DNA of 64,000 nucleotides from Gammaproteobacteria bacterium (GCA_026398815.1 JAPLSA010000005.1:124001-188000); one strand, 5' to 3'. Positions 8,601-17,615 are shown, numbered from the stretch's first letter. Translations and numbers: made by a program. The notes: a model not told the origin generated them from the letters alone.

Positions 8601-11387
8601 CGGCCCGGCCCCCGAGCGGCCCTTGCAGGTCGCCACCGTGACCCAGCTTTCGCTGTAACGCGATACATAGGCGTTGCCGACGTCCTTGACCTTGGCGACC
8701 TTGACCTCGCGCCGCTCGACCCTGACGTAGCGCGGCGCGCCCGCCACCGGCCGGCCTTCGGCGTCGACGACCAGCGTCGCCACCGATGCTGGCTTGCCCT
8801 GTTCCAGCAGCCAGTCGGTCGATTTCAGGCCGATGTAGCGGTCGCGGCCGGCGTACGGCACCGAGGCCGTCGCCGCGATCGCGCGGCCACGATCGTCGCG
8901 CACGCTGGCCTCCACGCGCACTGCGCCCCAGGCGATCTCGCTGTCCGGGGCCGGCAGCTCAGCGCTGAACTCGCCGGCGGCATTGGTCAGGTCGTGCTTT
9001 TCGGCGATGCCACGGCTGCCGCGCGCCTCGCTGCCGGTCTCGTCGTCAAACAGGAAGCCGCTGGCGGCCGGGTCGGCGCTGCTGAACGGCTGGGCGTCGA
9101 TGCGGGCGCTGAGCTGCGCCGGCGCGCCGGTGAAGCCGCCGCCGGCGTGCAGGCTGGCGCGCAGGCCGGCGGTGAACGGCTGCCCCGGCGTGACCCGGGC
9201 AGCGCGGATGTCGACTGCCAGCCGGAACGGTGCCGGCGTGAAATCCGAGACCAGCACCTGCATCGGATACAGGGTTTCCGAACGCAGGTCGGCATCGCCG
9301 CTGCGCTTGCCCGGCACCCGGGCGAAGCTGGCCTCCAGCTCGAAGCGATACCAGCCGACGGCGCCCTGCCGGGGCACGGTGAAGCTGCCGTCGAGTGCGC
9401 CGAAATCGGACAGCGTCAGGCCATCCTGCTGGTGCACGACCTGATCGGCCGGGTCGAGCACCTTGAGCTGGTACGGGCCGCGTTCCGGCAGCCGCAGCCC
9501 GCGGCTGTCGTCGTTGCGCACGTACAGCTTGTACTGAACCACATCGCCGGCCCGATAGACGCCCTGGGCGGTCGTGCCCCAGGCCTTCAGGTGGCCATGC
9601 CGCTGCTGGCGGCCGGCGTAGACCGAATAGCCGGATGCCCGGTAGGTGTCGACCGAGAAGCTGTCGGTCAGCGGCAGCACGGCCAGATCGCCACCCTTGA
9701 CCACCCGCACCGCCAACGGCGCCTTGGCGTCCCAGCCGGTGTATTCGAGCAGCGGGTCGACATCGGCCGCACCCGGCAGCACCGCCATGCCGGCGGCGTC
9801 GGTGCGCACGCTCGGCTGCTCGGCCGCCTGCGGCGCCCAGGCCGGTGGCCGGGCGACGAACAGCGCGACCTCGGCATCGGCCACCGGCTTGCCGGTGGCG
9901 AATTCGGTGACCCAGACCAGCGTGTCGTAATGGCCGAACTTGGCGTGAACCTGCCACGGCGTGACCTGGGCGAACAGCGGTTCGCCCGGCCGCTGCTTGG
10001 TGTAGGCGCGCACCGGCGGCGCGCTGCGCAGCCAGCCGTCGACGATGCCGCTGCGGCCGTCGAGCAGCGCACGGATATCCAGCGGCATCGCGAAGGCGAT
10101 GTCCTTGGCCGCCGCCACCGGCCGCGTGGCTGGCGGCAGTTCGCGCACGCCGTCCGCGGTGGTGCGGGTCACGGCCAGTTCAAGCCGGTCGAGATTGGTC
10201 ACCACGGCCGGCACTTCGGAATCGATTCCGGCCTCCAGCACCGCCTGCGGATGCGAAAAGCTCAGCGCCGGACTGCGGTGGGCGGTGCGGAAGCGCAGCT
10301 CGAACGGCGCCGGCAGGCTGCGGCCGAAAACATCGCGCAGGTCGCTGCCACCGGCCACGGTGTAGGACTCCGCCGCCTTCAACGTGAACGGCATGTTGAG
10401 CGCATAGCCATCGGGGCGACGGTTGTCGGTGCCGGCGTTCCAGCCGCCATAGGCATTGGCCCAGGGGTCGTAGTCGCTGCGGCCGCCCTTGGGGTCCGGG
10501 GCAATCGCCAGCCGGCGGCCGTTCTCGGCGGCAATCACCGGCGCGCTGAACACCAGCGCCGGCCCGAGCAGCGGATTGCAGGCTGCCGCGTCGGTCCGCT
10601 GCTGCAGCAGTGCCGTGGCACCGCCGCAGCGCAGGCCCAGCAGCCTGAATGGGCCGAAAGTGTGGAAACGCGCACTGCCGTCGCTGCTGCCGCTGCCACG
10701 CTCCGGCCCCAAGGCCGACACCAGACCCGCAGCAATGCGCAGCTCGCCATCGCGATCGGCCGGCAGTTCGGCGGCCGGCAGCAGCCACCAGCGCGACCTC
10801 GCCTCGCCGGCCGCCATGCCGTGCAGCGCCGGGACGTAGTACGGCGTCTCCTCATCGTCCGGCACCGCTTCGACGGTCACGGCGGCGCCGGCGATCCGGG
10901 CCGCCGCCGCCACCGACGCTGCCGTGACCGGCTGGTCGAACAGCGCCCGGATCACCGGCCGCGTCGGGCTGCGCCAGCCATCGATCGTCGCGTAGCGCAG
11001 GGCCGGCCGCGCCGTGCTGAACGTGTGGCTGACCGCGCGCGTCAGGCGCGCGCCGTCCTCGGTCTGCAAGCTCGCGGCGACGTCGATCTGATAGCGCGTC
11101 GCCGCAGTCAGCGCGGCGTCGTCCGGCAGATTGCAGGCTAGGTTCTGCGGGTCCAGCCAACGCCATTCGCAGGGCAGCGCCGGCGTGATGGTGACCGGCA
11201 CCTCGTCGGCGCTGCGCGCCATCCGCCCAAGCGGCACCACGGCCCGGTCGAAGCTCAACACGATCTGCTGCGACGACGGCTCGACCTCCTCGCCGGCCGG
11301 CGTGATCCGCAGCAGGTTCAGGCCATCCGCATGCAGCGCCGGCACCGACAGCAGCGCCAGCGTGGCGAGCAGCCGACGTGCGATCAC
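5670..11387 (-). CDS. Bacterial alpha-2-macroglobulin family protein (YfhM-like)
   Basis: A 1905-residue periplasmic protease trap. It has an N-terminal signal peptide ending near LHA-DG, then MG-type macroglobulin domains and a C-terminal thioester region. The CWEQ motif at residues 1408-1411 is the CxEQ internal thioester that covalently captures attacking proteases. E. coli YfhM is lipid-anchored, whereas here no lipobox Cys follows the signal sequence, so the protein is probably soluble in the periplasm. Translation starts at GTG 11387 and overlaps the stop of the preceding small gene by four bases, indicating coupling. In other bacteria this protein is paired with PbpC, apparently to protect the envelope when it is breached during wall repair. 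Here pbpC is 2.7 kb further on, past an opposed receptor gene. Confidence 0.95.
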   Translation of the reverse strand: MIARRLLATLALLSVPALHADGLNLLRITPAGEEVEPSSQQIVLSFDRAVVPLGRMARSADEVPVTITPALPCEWRWLDPQNLACNLPDDAALTAATRYQIDVAASLQTEDGARLTRAVSHTFSTARPALRYATIDGWRSPTRPVIRALFDQPVTAASVAAAARIAGAAVTVEAVPDDEETPYYVPALHGMAAGEARSRWWLLPAAELPADRDGELRIAAGLVSALGPERGSGSSDGSARFHTFGPFRLLGLRCGGATALLQQRTDAAACNPLLGPALVFSAPVIAAENGRRLAIAPDPKGGRSDYDPWANAYGGWNAGTDNRRPDGYALNMPFTLKAAESYTVAGGSDLRDVFGRSLPAPFELRFRTAHRSPALSFSHPQAVLEAGIDSEVPAVVTNLDRLELAVTRTTADGVRELPPATRPVAAAKDIAFAMPLDIRALLDGRSGIVDGWLRSAPPVRAYTKQRPGEPLFAQVTPWQVHAKFGHYDTLVWVTEFATGKPVADAEVALFVARPPAWAPQAAEQPSVRTDAAGMAVLPGAADVDPLLEYTGWDAKAPLAVRVVKGGDLAVLPLTDSFSVDTYRASGYSVYAGRQQRHGHLKAWGTTAQGVYRAGDVVQYKLYVRNDDSRGLRLPERGPYQLKVLDPADQVVHQQDGLTLSDFGALDGSFTVPRQGAVGWYRFELEASFARVPGKRSGDADLRSETLYPMQVLVSDFTPAPFRLAVDIRAARVTPGQPFTAGLRASLHAGGGFTGAPAQLSARIDAQPFSSADPAASGFLFDDETGSEARGSRGIAEKHDLTNAAGEFSAELPAPDSEIAWGAVRVEASVRDDRGRAIAATASVPYAGRDRYIGLKSTDWLLEQGKPASVATLVVDAEGRPVAGAPRYVRVERREVKVAKVKDVGNAYVSRYSESWVTVATCKGRSGAGPERCAFTPDAGGQYRITAMVRDSRNRLHRSSAWKWAAGKNRFLWEDADDFGLSLEADRKTYKVGDTARVLVKNPYPGATALVTTERFGVIDKRTQVLEGSTPVIEIKITPDHLPGFYLSVVVQSPRVASPPPDGDVDLGKPAFRMGYAAIAVDDPYQRIDVDVSADRERYRPRDRAKLTLQARPVAASSQPIELAVAVVDEAVFDLIRDGAAYFDPYRGFNRLDSLDLANYSLLTRLVGRQKFEKKGATPGGDGGADLSLRSVDRFVAYWNPSLKVDGQGRATFDFVLPDNLTAWKVLVLAVTPDDRFGLGSGRLIATKDTELRPLLPNQAVDGDRFRAGFSVLNRASRPRTLAVTLEASGAARARHTQSVTLAAFERQTVFVDVDSALTGNVAGDIRFTATAGDAADRDALSVTLPVRPRRATVTAADFGVLDGPPYRLPLRVPAGSLPGGEIAVQFTPSVLGPLDGAFRYLRDYPYQCWEQRLTRGVMAAQYSRLKPWLDPALQWPDPAASTEAMFGEAASFQAPNGGMAFWQADERHVSPYLSAYTALAFEWLREAGLQPPAAVQRKLDGYLDGLLKKDAPGLDAEASASLRSMVLAVQARRGKLSLAELDRLAPALPRMGLFGQALYLDAARRVDGADAQTRQALDLLLARGQQSAGSRLLRETDDRAWEPLLGSELRSNCAALAALVSAGDDLIDADASTRELPATLVRAITAARGGREHWQNTQENVFCASALEAYARRYESAAPAMTLEALLDGQPFGKAAFTTPRDAPVTATRPIVAADIGRDSALELRHTGQGRGYFTARVRYVESDEQARAAQAGFSLKRQYAVYRDKTWQPLAAPMTIRRGDLVRVELTVSTPVARRQVVVDDPLPGGLEPVNPDLATASGLAAEDIEPPGSASPYPFYHRELRFEAARWFADELAAGSYRLYWVGQAVASGRFTVPVPHVEAMYDPDVFGSDLPAQLTIDEAGPP

Positions 11388-11890
11388 GATTTCACCTTGA
11401 TGCGCAGGAACTGCGCGCGGTCCGGCGTGCCGTAGGCGCGCACCTCGCGCAGGCCGCCCAAGGTCAGCCAGACGCGTTCCTGGTCGCTGGCCGTGCCGGC
11501 CGGCGCCGGCTGCAGGCCGATGCGCATCAGCAACTGGTCATCGAGCGGCGCCTCGCCGAGCGCAGTGACGGTGAGCCAGTCGGCCTTGCCTTCGATGTAG
11601 ACCACCTCGGTCGCGCCGGGCGCGTAGCGGCAGCGGCGCGAGTAGCGCGAGCTTTCGCACTGCCACGGCGGCCCGAGCACCGCCGCGACTTCCGCCTCCA
11701 AGCGACCGGCGACCTCGGCAATGCGGAACAGCGGCGCACGGCTCGCCGGGTCCAGGGACTCAAAGGCGGCCGCGTAGTCATAGTCATCACCCGCCTCGCG
11801 GCCGGCCCGCCCGGACCACCACAGCGCAGCGGCAACGGCGGCGACGGCGGCAACCAGGACCACGACGGCGGGCAGCGCAAATCGGCGCAT
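11384..11890 (-). CDS. Membrane-anchored hypothetical protein coupled to alpha-2-macroglobulin
   Basis: 168 residues. A single N-terminal hydrophobic segment (about 7-25) is followed by a soluble domain with two or three cysteines (around WQCESS and RRCRY) that could form a disulphide in the periplasm. I do not recognise the family. The stop overlaps the GTG start of the alpha-2-macroglobulin by four bases, so the two are almost certainly co-translated, suggesting a role with that protein. A 248-base gap separates it from the upstream DAHP synthase gene, so the pair probably has its own promoter. It looks like a genuine gene because of this coupling and its position-appropriate membrane anchor. 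Confidence 0.75.
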   Translation of the reverse strand: MRRFALPAVVVLVAAVAAVAAALWWSGRAGREAGDDYDYAAAFESLDPASRAPLFRIAEVAGRLEAEVAAVLGPPWQCESSRYSRRCRYAPGATEVVYIEGKADWLTVTALGEAPLDDQLLMRIGLQPAPAGTASDQERVWLTLGGLREVRAYGTPDRAQFLRIKVKS

Positions 11891-11994
11891 GGGACAACTC
11901 CACTGGCGGATGGTCGCGAGGATGGCAGCGATCGCGGCGAAATGGGCATCGGTCCGCAGACGCGCCGCTGGACCGGCCCGCCATCATGGTCTGA

Positions 11995-12135
11995 AACGGC
12001 GGCACTGGCAGCACCAGCGCTACGCGCCACCTGCAAGGCCCGGACGCCGAGGCCAAGGACATCGACATCCGCCGCCGCGATGTCACCGACGGCGCGTTAG
12101 TCCGGGTCCGCTCGCGCGGCCGTACTGGCGTCGTC
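11995..12135 (+). pseudogene. Possible relic of a molybdopterin oxidoreductase C-terminus
   Basis: One plus-strand frame without a start reads QGPDAEAKDIDI followed by DVTDGALVRVRSRGRTG. It resembles the substrate-side C-terminal domain of molybdopterin oxidoreductases, where DA..rgi.dGd.VrVrSrrG is usual. It is short, has stops on its 5' side and lies in an otherwise empty gap. It could be chance in GC-rich DNA. Confidence 0.2.
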
Positions 12136-12138
12136 GGG

Positions 12139-13476
12139 CTAGCCCGGATGACCGCCGTGGGCCGCGATCTTCAGCGCCAGTTCCAGCGCCTGCTCGTAGT
12201 TCAGGCGCGGATCGACGGCGGAGCGGTAGGCGCGCTCGAGGTCGGTTTCGGTCAGGTCGCGGGCGCCGCCGAGGCATTCGGTGACGTCTTCGCCGGTCAG
12301 TTCCAGATGCACGCCGCCGAGCCGCGAGCCGCAGGCCGCGTGCACCGCGAACGAGGCTTCGACCTCGGCCAGGATGTCGTCGAAGCGCCGGGTCTTGAGG
12401 CCGTTGCCAGCGGTCTGGGTGTTGCCGTGCATCGGATCGCAGAGCCACAGCACTTCGTGGCCGGCGGCGCGCACGGCCTCGATCATCTTCGGCAGGCCGG
12501 ACTCGACCTTGCCGGCACCGAGCCGGTGGATGAAGGTCAGCCGGCCCGGCTCCTTGTCCGGGTTCAGCAGGCGGCAGAGTTCCTGCACCCATTCGGCACT
12601 CATCGACACGCCGAGCTTGACCGCGATCGGATTGCGGATGCCGCGCATGTACTCGACATGCGCGCCGTCGATGGCCGCCGTGCGCAGGCCGATCCACGGC
12701 AGATGCGTCGACAGGTTGTACCAGCCGGTCTTGCGCGGCACGGTGCGGGTCTGCGCGGCCTCGGCCGCCAGCAGCAGCGCCTCGTGCGAGGTGTAGAACT
12801 CCACGCGGTTGAACTCGTGGATGGTCTGGCCGGCCAGCGTTTCCATGAACTTGACCGACTCGGTGATCGCTTCGACACGCTTGGAGTACTGCTCGGCCAG
12901 CGGCGCGTGATGCACCCAGTCGAGATCCCAGTACTCCGGGTGATGCAGGTCGGCAAAGCCGCCGTCGATCAGGCCGCGCACGAAGTTGATGGTCATCGCC
13001 GAGCGCTTGTGGCCTTCCAGCAGCAGGCGCGGGTTCGGGATGCGGGCGTCGGAGGTGAACTCCGGCCGGTTGACGGTATCGCCGCGGTAACACGGCAAGG
13101 TGATGCCGTCCTTGGTCTCGACATCGGCCGAGCGCGGCTTGGCGTACTGGCCGGCGATGCGGCCAACGCGGACCACCGGCATCTTCAGGCCGTGGACCAT
13201 CACCAGACTCATCTGCAACAGCACCTTGAGCCGGTTGGCGATCAGCCCCGATTCGCAGTCGGCAAAGCTTTCGGCGCAATCCCCGCCCTGCAGCACGAAA
13301 CGCTTGCCGGCCTGCGCTTCGGCAAGACGAGACTTCAGCGCATCCACTTCCCAGGACGTGACCAGCGGCGGCAGCCGGCGCAGTTCGCCGAGCGCGCCTT
13401 CGAGCGCCGCAGCGTCGGGGTAGTTCGGCTGCTGCACGGCAGGCAGGGCCTGCCAGGATTCAGGGGTCCAGGTCAT
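12139..13476 (-). CDS. Class II 3-deoxy-D-arabino-heptulosonate 7-phosphate synthase
   Basis: First step of the shikimate pathway: condenses phosphoenolpyruvate with erythrose 4-phosphate. At 445 residues it has the length and motifs of the plant/actinobacterial class II enzyme: a WTPESW start, LQGGDCAESF (metal/PEP site), GRIAGQYAKPRS, RGDTVNRPEFT, HEFNRVEFYTSHEALLL, RTVPRKTGWYNLSTHLPWIG, RLGAGKV and CDPMHGNT with the metal-binding His, and a C-terminal GGVHLELTGEDVTECLGG. This is not the AroFGH class I type. A TATAAT element about 40 bases upstream of the ATG is a good -10. The gene diverges from a toxin-antitoxin pair. Symbol left blank because naming of class II enzymes varies. Confidence 0.96.
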   Translation of the reverse strand: MTWTPESWQALPAVQQPNYPDAAALEGALGELRRLPPLVTSWEVDALKSRLAEAQAGKRFVLQGGDCAESFADCESGLIANRLKVLLQMSLVMVHGLKMPVVRVGRIAGQYAKPRSADVETKDGITLPCYRGDTVNRPEFTSDARIPNPRLLLEGHKRSAMTINFVRGLIDGGFADLHHPEYWDLDWVHHAPLAEQYSKRVEAITESVKFMETLAGQTIHEFNRVEFYTSHEALLLAAEAAQTRTVPRKTGWYNLSTHLPWIGLRTAAIDGAHVEYMRGIRNPIAVKLGVSMSAEWVQELCRLLNPDKEPGRLTFIHRLGAGKVESGLPKMIEAVRAAGHEVLWLCDPMHGNTQTAGNGLKTRRFDDILAEVEASFAVHAACGSRLGGVHLELTGEDVTECLGGARDLTETDLERAYRSAVDPRLNYEQALELALKIAAHGGHPG

Positions 13477-13514
13477 CGTTCAGGTGCTGCCGGATCAGGT
13501 TTTGACGGGGGCGG

Positions 13515-13520
13515 ATTATA
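13515..13520 (-). promoter_or_regulatory. -10 element of the DAHP synthase promoter
   Basis: A perfect TATAAT on the minus strand lies 39-44 bases before the DAHP synthase ATG. No good -35 at 16-18 bases was found, so it may need an activator. Confidence 0.4.
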
Positions 13521-13570
13521 GGCGGCGTGCTACGATGACCATCGACATGACCAACTCGCCGGAGCCGTCC

Positions 13571-13825
13571 ATGGACCGCAGCAGCACCGTCAGCGTTGCC
13601 GAAGCGAAAAGCCATCTGAGCGAGATCATTGCCCGCGTCGAAGCCGGCGATGAGGTGGTGATCACGCGGCGCGGGGTGGGCGTCGTGAAGCTGGTCGCGA
13701 TGCCCGACGCCAAGCCGAAGAAGATCGACTGGGCGGCCATCCGCGCGTTCGCCGCGACCCTGCCGCAGGGCAGCATCGGCGCCGGCGAGGACATCCGCAA
13801 CATGCGCGACGAAGAGCGCTACTGA
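13571..13825 (+). CDS. Phd/YefM-family antitoxin
   Basis: 84 residues. The N-terminal DNA-binding fold is typical of Phd/YefM antitoxins (TVSVAEAKSHLSEIIARVEAG, then EVVITRRGVGVVKLV). The C-terminal tail (about 50-84), rich in charged and aromatic residues, would wrap the toxin. Longer in-frame starts exist, but the ATG at 13571 has GGAG six bases upstream and begins at the conserved domain, so I use it. The next gene encodes a PIN toxin seven bases downstream. Such antitoxins usually repress their own operon together with the toxin. The pair lies between a divergent DAHP synthase gene and mutS, an isolated position compatible with mobile acquisition. Confidence 0.88.
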   Translation: MDRSSTVSVAEAKSHLSEIIARVEAGDEVVITRRGVGVVKLVAMPDAKPKKIDWAAIRAFAATLPQGSIGAGEDIRNMRDEERY

Positions 13826-13832
13826 GGCGGCC

Positions 13833-14258
13833 GTGCACTACATCGACACCAGCACCTTCGCCGAGGTGCTGCTCAATGATCCCGATCGCCCGATCGTCGA
13901 AGCGCTGTTCGTGCGCCTGCAGCCGGGCGGCCTGTGCACCAGCCGCTGGACGCAGGTAGAGATGTCCGGCGCCATCTCGCGCCGCGTGCGGGATGGCCGC
14001 TTGAACCCCGGCGCCGCCGAGCGTGTGCGCCACCTCTATGCCAGCGATATCGCTCGCAATGTCGAACTGCTGCCGATCACCCCCGACTGCTTTTCGCTGG
14101 CCGACAGCCTGCTTGCCAAGGCGGAACTCGGCCTGCGCTCCGGTGATGCGCTGCATCTAGCCGCCGCATCGGTCAATCGGGTCGACAGCTTCGTGACCCT
14201 CGACCGCAAGCTCCGCAGCATTGCCACCTCCCTCGGCTTCAAGACCCCTACCCCGTGA
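13833..14258 (+). CDS. VapC-type PIN-domain toxin
   Basis: 141-residue putative Mg-dependent ribonuclease. It carries the four acidic residues of PIN domains: Asp5 in YIDTST, Glu43 in TQVEMSG, Asp105 in [10 protein letters not shown] and Asp124 in VTLDRKL. Translation starts with GTG at 13833, seven bases after the antitoxin stop, so both form one operon. Homologues cut tRNA or rRNA sites to stall translation; the specific target here cannot be read from sequence. Its stop is ten bases before the mutS start, so read-through into mutS is possible. The antitoxin is of Phd type rather than the more usual VapB AbrB/RHH types, a common enough pairing. Confidence 0.9.
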   Translation: MHYIDTSTFAEVLLNDPDRPIVEALFVRLQPGGLCTSRWTQVEMSGAISRRVRDGRLNPGAAERVRHLYASDIARNVELLPITPDCFSLADSLLAKAELGLRSGDALHLAAASVNRVDSFVTLDRKLRSIATSLGFKTPTP

Positions 14259-14268
14259 CCCCGATCCA

Positions 14269-16863
14269 GTGAATCAGGCGGACAAGAAAGGCGGCGAACA
14301 CACGCCGATGATGCAGCAGTACCTCGCGATCAAGTCGCAGTATCCGGACACCCTGGTGCTGTACCGGATGGGCGATTTCTACGAGCTGTTCTATGAGGAC
14401 GCGCGCAAGGCTTCGCGCCTGCTGAACATCACGCTGACCAAGCGTGGCGAGTCGAACGGCGCGCCGATCGCGATGGCCGGCGTCCCATATCACCAGCTGG
14501 AAAACTACCTCGGCCGGCTGATCCGTCAGGGCGAGTCGGCGGCGATCGTCGAACAGGTCGGCGAAGTCGGCGCCGAAAAAGGCCCGGTGCGCCGCGAGGT
14601 GGTGCGGGTGGTCACGCCGGGCACGGCCACTGACGATTCGCTGCTCGATTCCCGCGCCCAGACCCTGCTGGCGGCGGCCTGCGTCGGCGGCGGCAGGTTC
14701 GGGTTGGCCTGGCTGGAACTGTCGTCCGGGCGCTTTTCGGTACTGGAAACCGGCAGCGCCGGCGACTGGCGCGCCGAGCTGCACCGCCTGCGCGCCTCCG
14801 AACTGCTGGTGCCCGAAGACTCGGCCTACGAACTCGGCGGTCTCGCCGGACGCGGCCGTCCGGTCTGGCATTTCGATGCCGCATCGGCCCGCCGCCTGCT
14901 GACCGAGCAGTTCGGTACCCGCGACCTGCGCGGCTTCGGCGCCGACGAGATGACCGCCGCACTCGGTGCCGCCGGGGCGCTGCTGCAGTACGTGCAGGAA
15001 ACCCAGAAAGCCAAGGTCGGCCACCTGACCGGGCTGAGAACCGAGACCATCGATGAGGCCCTGATTCTCGATCCGGCGACGCGCCGCAATCTGGAAATCG
15101 AGCAGTCGCTGTCCGGCTCGACGCCGCACACCCTGGTCGCGGTGCTCGACCACTGCGTCACCGCGATGGGCAGCCGCCAGCTGCGTCGGTGGTTGTCGCG
15201 GCCGTTGCGTGATCGCGACACCGTCGGCGCCCGCCACGATGCGGTGGCGCTGCTGATCGACGGCCGCGCCGATGGCGCGCTGCGCGAGGCCTGCAAGCCG
15301 ATTGCCGACATCGAACGCATTCTCGCCCGCGTCGCCTTGCGCTCGGCACGGCCGCGCGATCTGGCCGGGCTCGGCGCCTCGCTGGCCGCCCTGCCCGATC
15401 TCGCAGGCAGCTTCGCGGCGATCGAATCGCCGCTGCTGACCCAGCTGGCCGGCCGGCTCGGCGATCACCCGCAGCTGGCCGCCGAACTGGCGCGCGCGAT
15501 CGTCGACGAACCGCCGCTGCTGGCCCGCGATGGCGGCGTATTCCGGGCCGGCTTCGATGCGCAGCTCGACGAGCTGCGCGCGCTGTCATCGAATGCCGAC
15601 GGCTATCTGGCGGCGATGGAGCTGCGCGAGCGCGAGCGCTCCGGCATCGACAGCCTGAAGGTCGGCTACAACCGCATCCAGGGCTATTTCATCGAGGTCA
15701 CCAAGCAGCACTCGGCACGGGTGCCGGCCGACTACATCCGCCGCCAGACGCTGACCAATGCCGAGCGCTACATCACCGAGGAACTCAAGCGCTACGAGGA
15801 CCAGGTGCTCGGCGCCCGCGACAAGGCGCTGGCGCGCGAAAAGCAGCTCTACGACGCGCTGCTCGACCGCGTCGCCACCGATCTGCCGAGCCTTCAGGCG
15901 ACCGCCGCCGCAATCGCCGAACTCGACGTGCTGGCCACCTTCGCCGAGCGCGCCGAAGCACTGCGCTGGACCCGGCCGGCGCTGGTCGCCTCGCCCGGCA
16001 TCCGCATCGATGGCGGCCGCCATCCGGTGGTCGAAACGACACTCGACGCGCCGTTCGTGCCCAATGACACCGTGCTCGACGACAGCCGCCGCCTGCTGGT
16101 GATCACCGGCCCGAACATGGGCGGCAAAAGCACCTACATGCGCCAGACCGCGCTGATCGTGCTGCTGGCCCATGCCGGCAGCTTCGTGCCGGCGGAAGCC
16201 GCAGTGATCGGCCCGGTCGATCGCATCTTCACCCGTATCGGCGCCGCCGATGACCTGGCGCGGGCGCAGTCGACGTTCATGGTCGAGATGTCGGAAACCG
16301 CCAACATCCTGCACAACGCCACCGCGCACAGCCTGGTGCTGATGGACGAGGTCGGCCGCGGCACCTCGACCTACGACGGCCTGGCGCTGGCCCGCGCTTC
16401 GGCCGAGCATCTGGCGACAACGTCCAAGGCCTGGACGCTGTTCGCCACCCACTACTTCGAGCTGACCGAACTGGCCCGCGAACTGCCCGGCGTGGTCAAC
16501 GTGCATCTGGATGCCGCCGAATACGCCTCCGCAGCGGGTGATCAGCTGGTGTTCCTGCACAAGGTGCAGCCGGGGCCGGCCAATCGCTCCTACGGCCTGC
16601 AGGTCGCCGCACTGGCCGGCGTGCCCGCCGCAGTGATCGCCCGGGCCCGCACGGTGCTGAACGCGCTGGAAGCCGGTGCAGCTGCCGATGCGGCCACCGC
16701 GAAGGCCGAGGCGCCGGCTGCGAAGAAGGCCGCCGCGCCGCAGCTGGCGCTGTTCGCGGCACCAGAATCGCCGGCCTTGGCCCTGCTCGACACGCTCGAC
16801 CCGGACGCGTTGAGCCCACGCGATGCGCTGGAGGCGCTGTACCGGCTCAAGAAGGCGCGCTGA
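14269..16863 (+). CDS. mutS: DNA mismatch repair protein MutS
   Basis: Recognises base mismatches and small loops and recruits MutL. 864 residues from the GTG at 14269. This start reproduces the N-terminal spacing of E. coli MutS before the conserved TPMMQQY and leaves ten bases after the toxin gene. The mismatch-reading Phe-x-Glu is Phe37-Tyr38-Glu39 in [10 protein letters not shown]. The core and lever domains follow, then the ATPase with Walker [10 protein letters not shown] (about residues 614-622), the signature stretch [11 protein letters not shown], and [12 protein letters not shown] (Walker B and D loop). The C-terminal tail is Ala/Lys-rich, then ends with the tetramerisation helix region. 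A TTG further upstream would extend into the toxin gene and is unlikely. All key residues are present. Confidence 0.97.
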   Translation: MNQADKKGGEHTPMMQQYLAIKSQYPDTLVLYRMGDFYELFYEDARKASRLLNITLTKRGESNGAPIAMAGVPYHQLENYLGRLIRQGESAAIVEQVGEVGAEKGPVRREVVRVVTPGTATDDSLLDSRAQTLLAAACVGGGRFGLAWLELSSGRFSVLETGSAGDWRAELHRLRASELLVPEDSAYELGGLAGRGRPVWHFDAASARRLLTEQFGTRDLRGFGADEMTAALGAAGALLQYVQETQKAKVGHLTGLRTETIDEALILDPATRRNLEIEQSLSGSTPHTLVAVLDHCVTAMGSRQLRRWLSRPLRDRDTVGARHDAVALLIDGRADGALREACKPIADIERILARVALRSARPRDLAGLGASLAALPDLAGSFAAIESPLLTQLAGRLGDHPQLAAELARAIVDEPPLLARDGGVFRAGFDAQLDELRALSSNADGYLAAMELRERERSGIDSLKVGYNRIQGYFIEVTKQHSARVPADYIRRQTLTNAERYITEELKRYEDQVLGARDKALAREKQLYDALLDRVATDLPSLQATAAAIAELDVLATFAERAEALRWTRPALVASPGIRIDGGRHPVVETTLDAPFVPNDTVLDDSRRLLVITGPNMGGKSTYMRQTALIVLLAHAGSFVPAEAAVIGPVDRIFTRIGAADDLARAQSTFMVEMSETANILHNATAHSLVLMDEVGRGTSTYDGLALARASAEHLATTSKAWTLFATHYFELTELARELPGVVNVHLDAAEYASAAGDQLVFLHKVQPGPANRSYGLQVAALAGVPAAVIARARTVLNALEAGAAADAATAKAEAPAAKKAAAPQLALFAAPESPALALLDTLDPDALSPRDALEALYRLKKAR

Positions 16864-16893
16864 ACGTCGCGCCGTCTGGGCCGGCGTGCCGCG

Positions 16894-17124
16894 CTAGACG
16901 CCGGCGTCGCGCAGCATCAGCTTGACGATCGCCAGCAGGCCCAGCACGAACACCACGGTCAGCACGATGGCGACGATGATGAACACCATCGGCTTGCCGG
17001 CCGAGAAATCGCGCACCCGGTTCCGGTGGCTCTGCACGCCGAAGAACGAGGCGAGCACGCTGAGGATGGTGTCGATCAGCGATGGCGGCCGGACCGGCGG
17101 CGGTGTCGAAGGCGATTCGCTCAT
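16894..17124 (-). CDS. DUF2970 family small membrane protein
   Basis: 76 residues. An N-terminal cytosolic stretch is followed by IDTILSVLASFFGVQS, the hallmark of DUF2970 (a conserved amphipathic stretch), then RDFSAGKP and one strong transmembrane segment (about 46-68). Function unknown. It begins two bases after the stop of the DUF2505 gene, the last member of a three-gene operon with an ABC1 kinase. It converges with mutS. Too short to stand out alone but well supported by family match and operon position. Confidence 0.85.
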   Translation of the reverse strand: MSESPSTPPPVRPPSLIDTILSVLASFFGVQSHRNRVRDFSAGKPMVFIIVAIVLTVVFVLGLLAIVKLMLRDAGV

Positions 17125-17126
17125 GT

Positions 17127-17615
17127 TCAGTAGTCCGCCAGCATCTTGTTGCTGAGCACCATGTCGGCGGCCGACTTGGCGCGGACGTCGTCGGCGATCA
17201 GCTTTTCCAGCTTGCCGCCGAGCAGCGGAATCGAGCAGCTGACATTCCAGTTGAAGGTGTTGCTGGCGTTCGGGCTGCCGCTGACCTTCATGTCGGCGCT
17301 GATCTTCAGCGGCACGCCCTTCAGCTCGATCTCCAGACGGCCGACGCCGGTCTTGAGATTCCAGGTGTCCTGCTGGATCACCGTGTTGTATTCGCCGAGG
17401 ATCTTCTTCGCGAAGTCCGGCATCGGGATGTCGGACCGCTGCTGCGAACGGTGACGGATGCGGAAGCTGTCGCCCTTCAGCTCGCACTCCAGCACCTCGA
17501 AGTCCTTCACGCCATCGAGCGTCTGGTACTTGCGTTCGAAGTAGCCGCGATCCGAATACATCTTCAGCACCGAGGCGGCGGGCTTGTTCAGCTGGTGGGT
17601 TTCATCGAATTTCAT
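17127..17615 (-). CDS. DUF2505 family protein (START/SRPBCC-like fold)
   Basis: 162 residues, no signal peptide, no membrane segment. The sequence starts MKFDETHQLNKPAASVLKMY and continues with alternating strand-like segments (LECELKGDSFRIRHR, LEIELKGVPLKISADM) and a long C-terminal helix (KLEKLIADDVRAKSAADM), as in DUF2505, which is related to lipid-binding SRPBCC/START folds. Function unknown; binding of a hydrophobic ligand is inferred from the fold. It is 37 bases downstream of the ABC1 kinase gene and two bases before the DUF2970 gene. Since ABC1 kinases of the UbiB group act in ubiquinone or lipid metabolism, a lipid-handling role for this protein fits its context. Confidence 0.85.
   Translation of the reverse strand: MKFDETHQLNKPAASVLKMYSDRGYFERKYQTLDGVKDFEVLECELKGDSFRIRHRSQQRSDIPMPDFAKKILGEYNTVIQQDTWNLKTGVGRLEIELKGVPLKISADMKVSGSPNASNTFNWNVSCSIPLLGGKLEKLIADDVRAKSAADMVLSNKMLADY

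Noticed and set aside
5751-11141. Two long plus-strand frames antisense to the alpha-2-macroglobulin
   Set aside because: No domain pattern, biased composition, no ribosome sites; the minus-strand protein is complete with its thioester motif.
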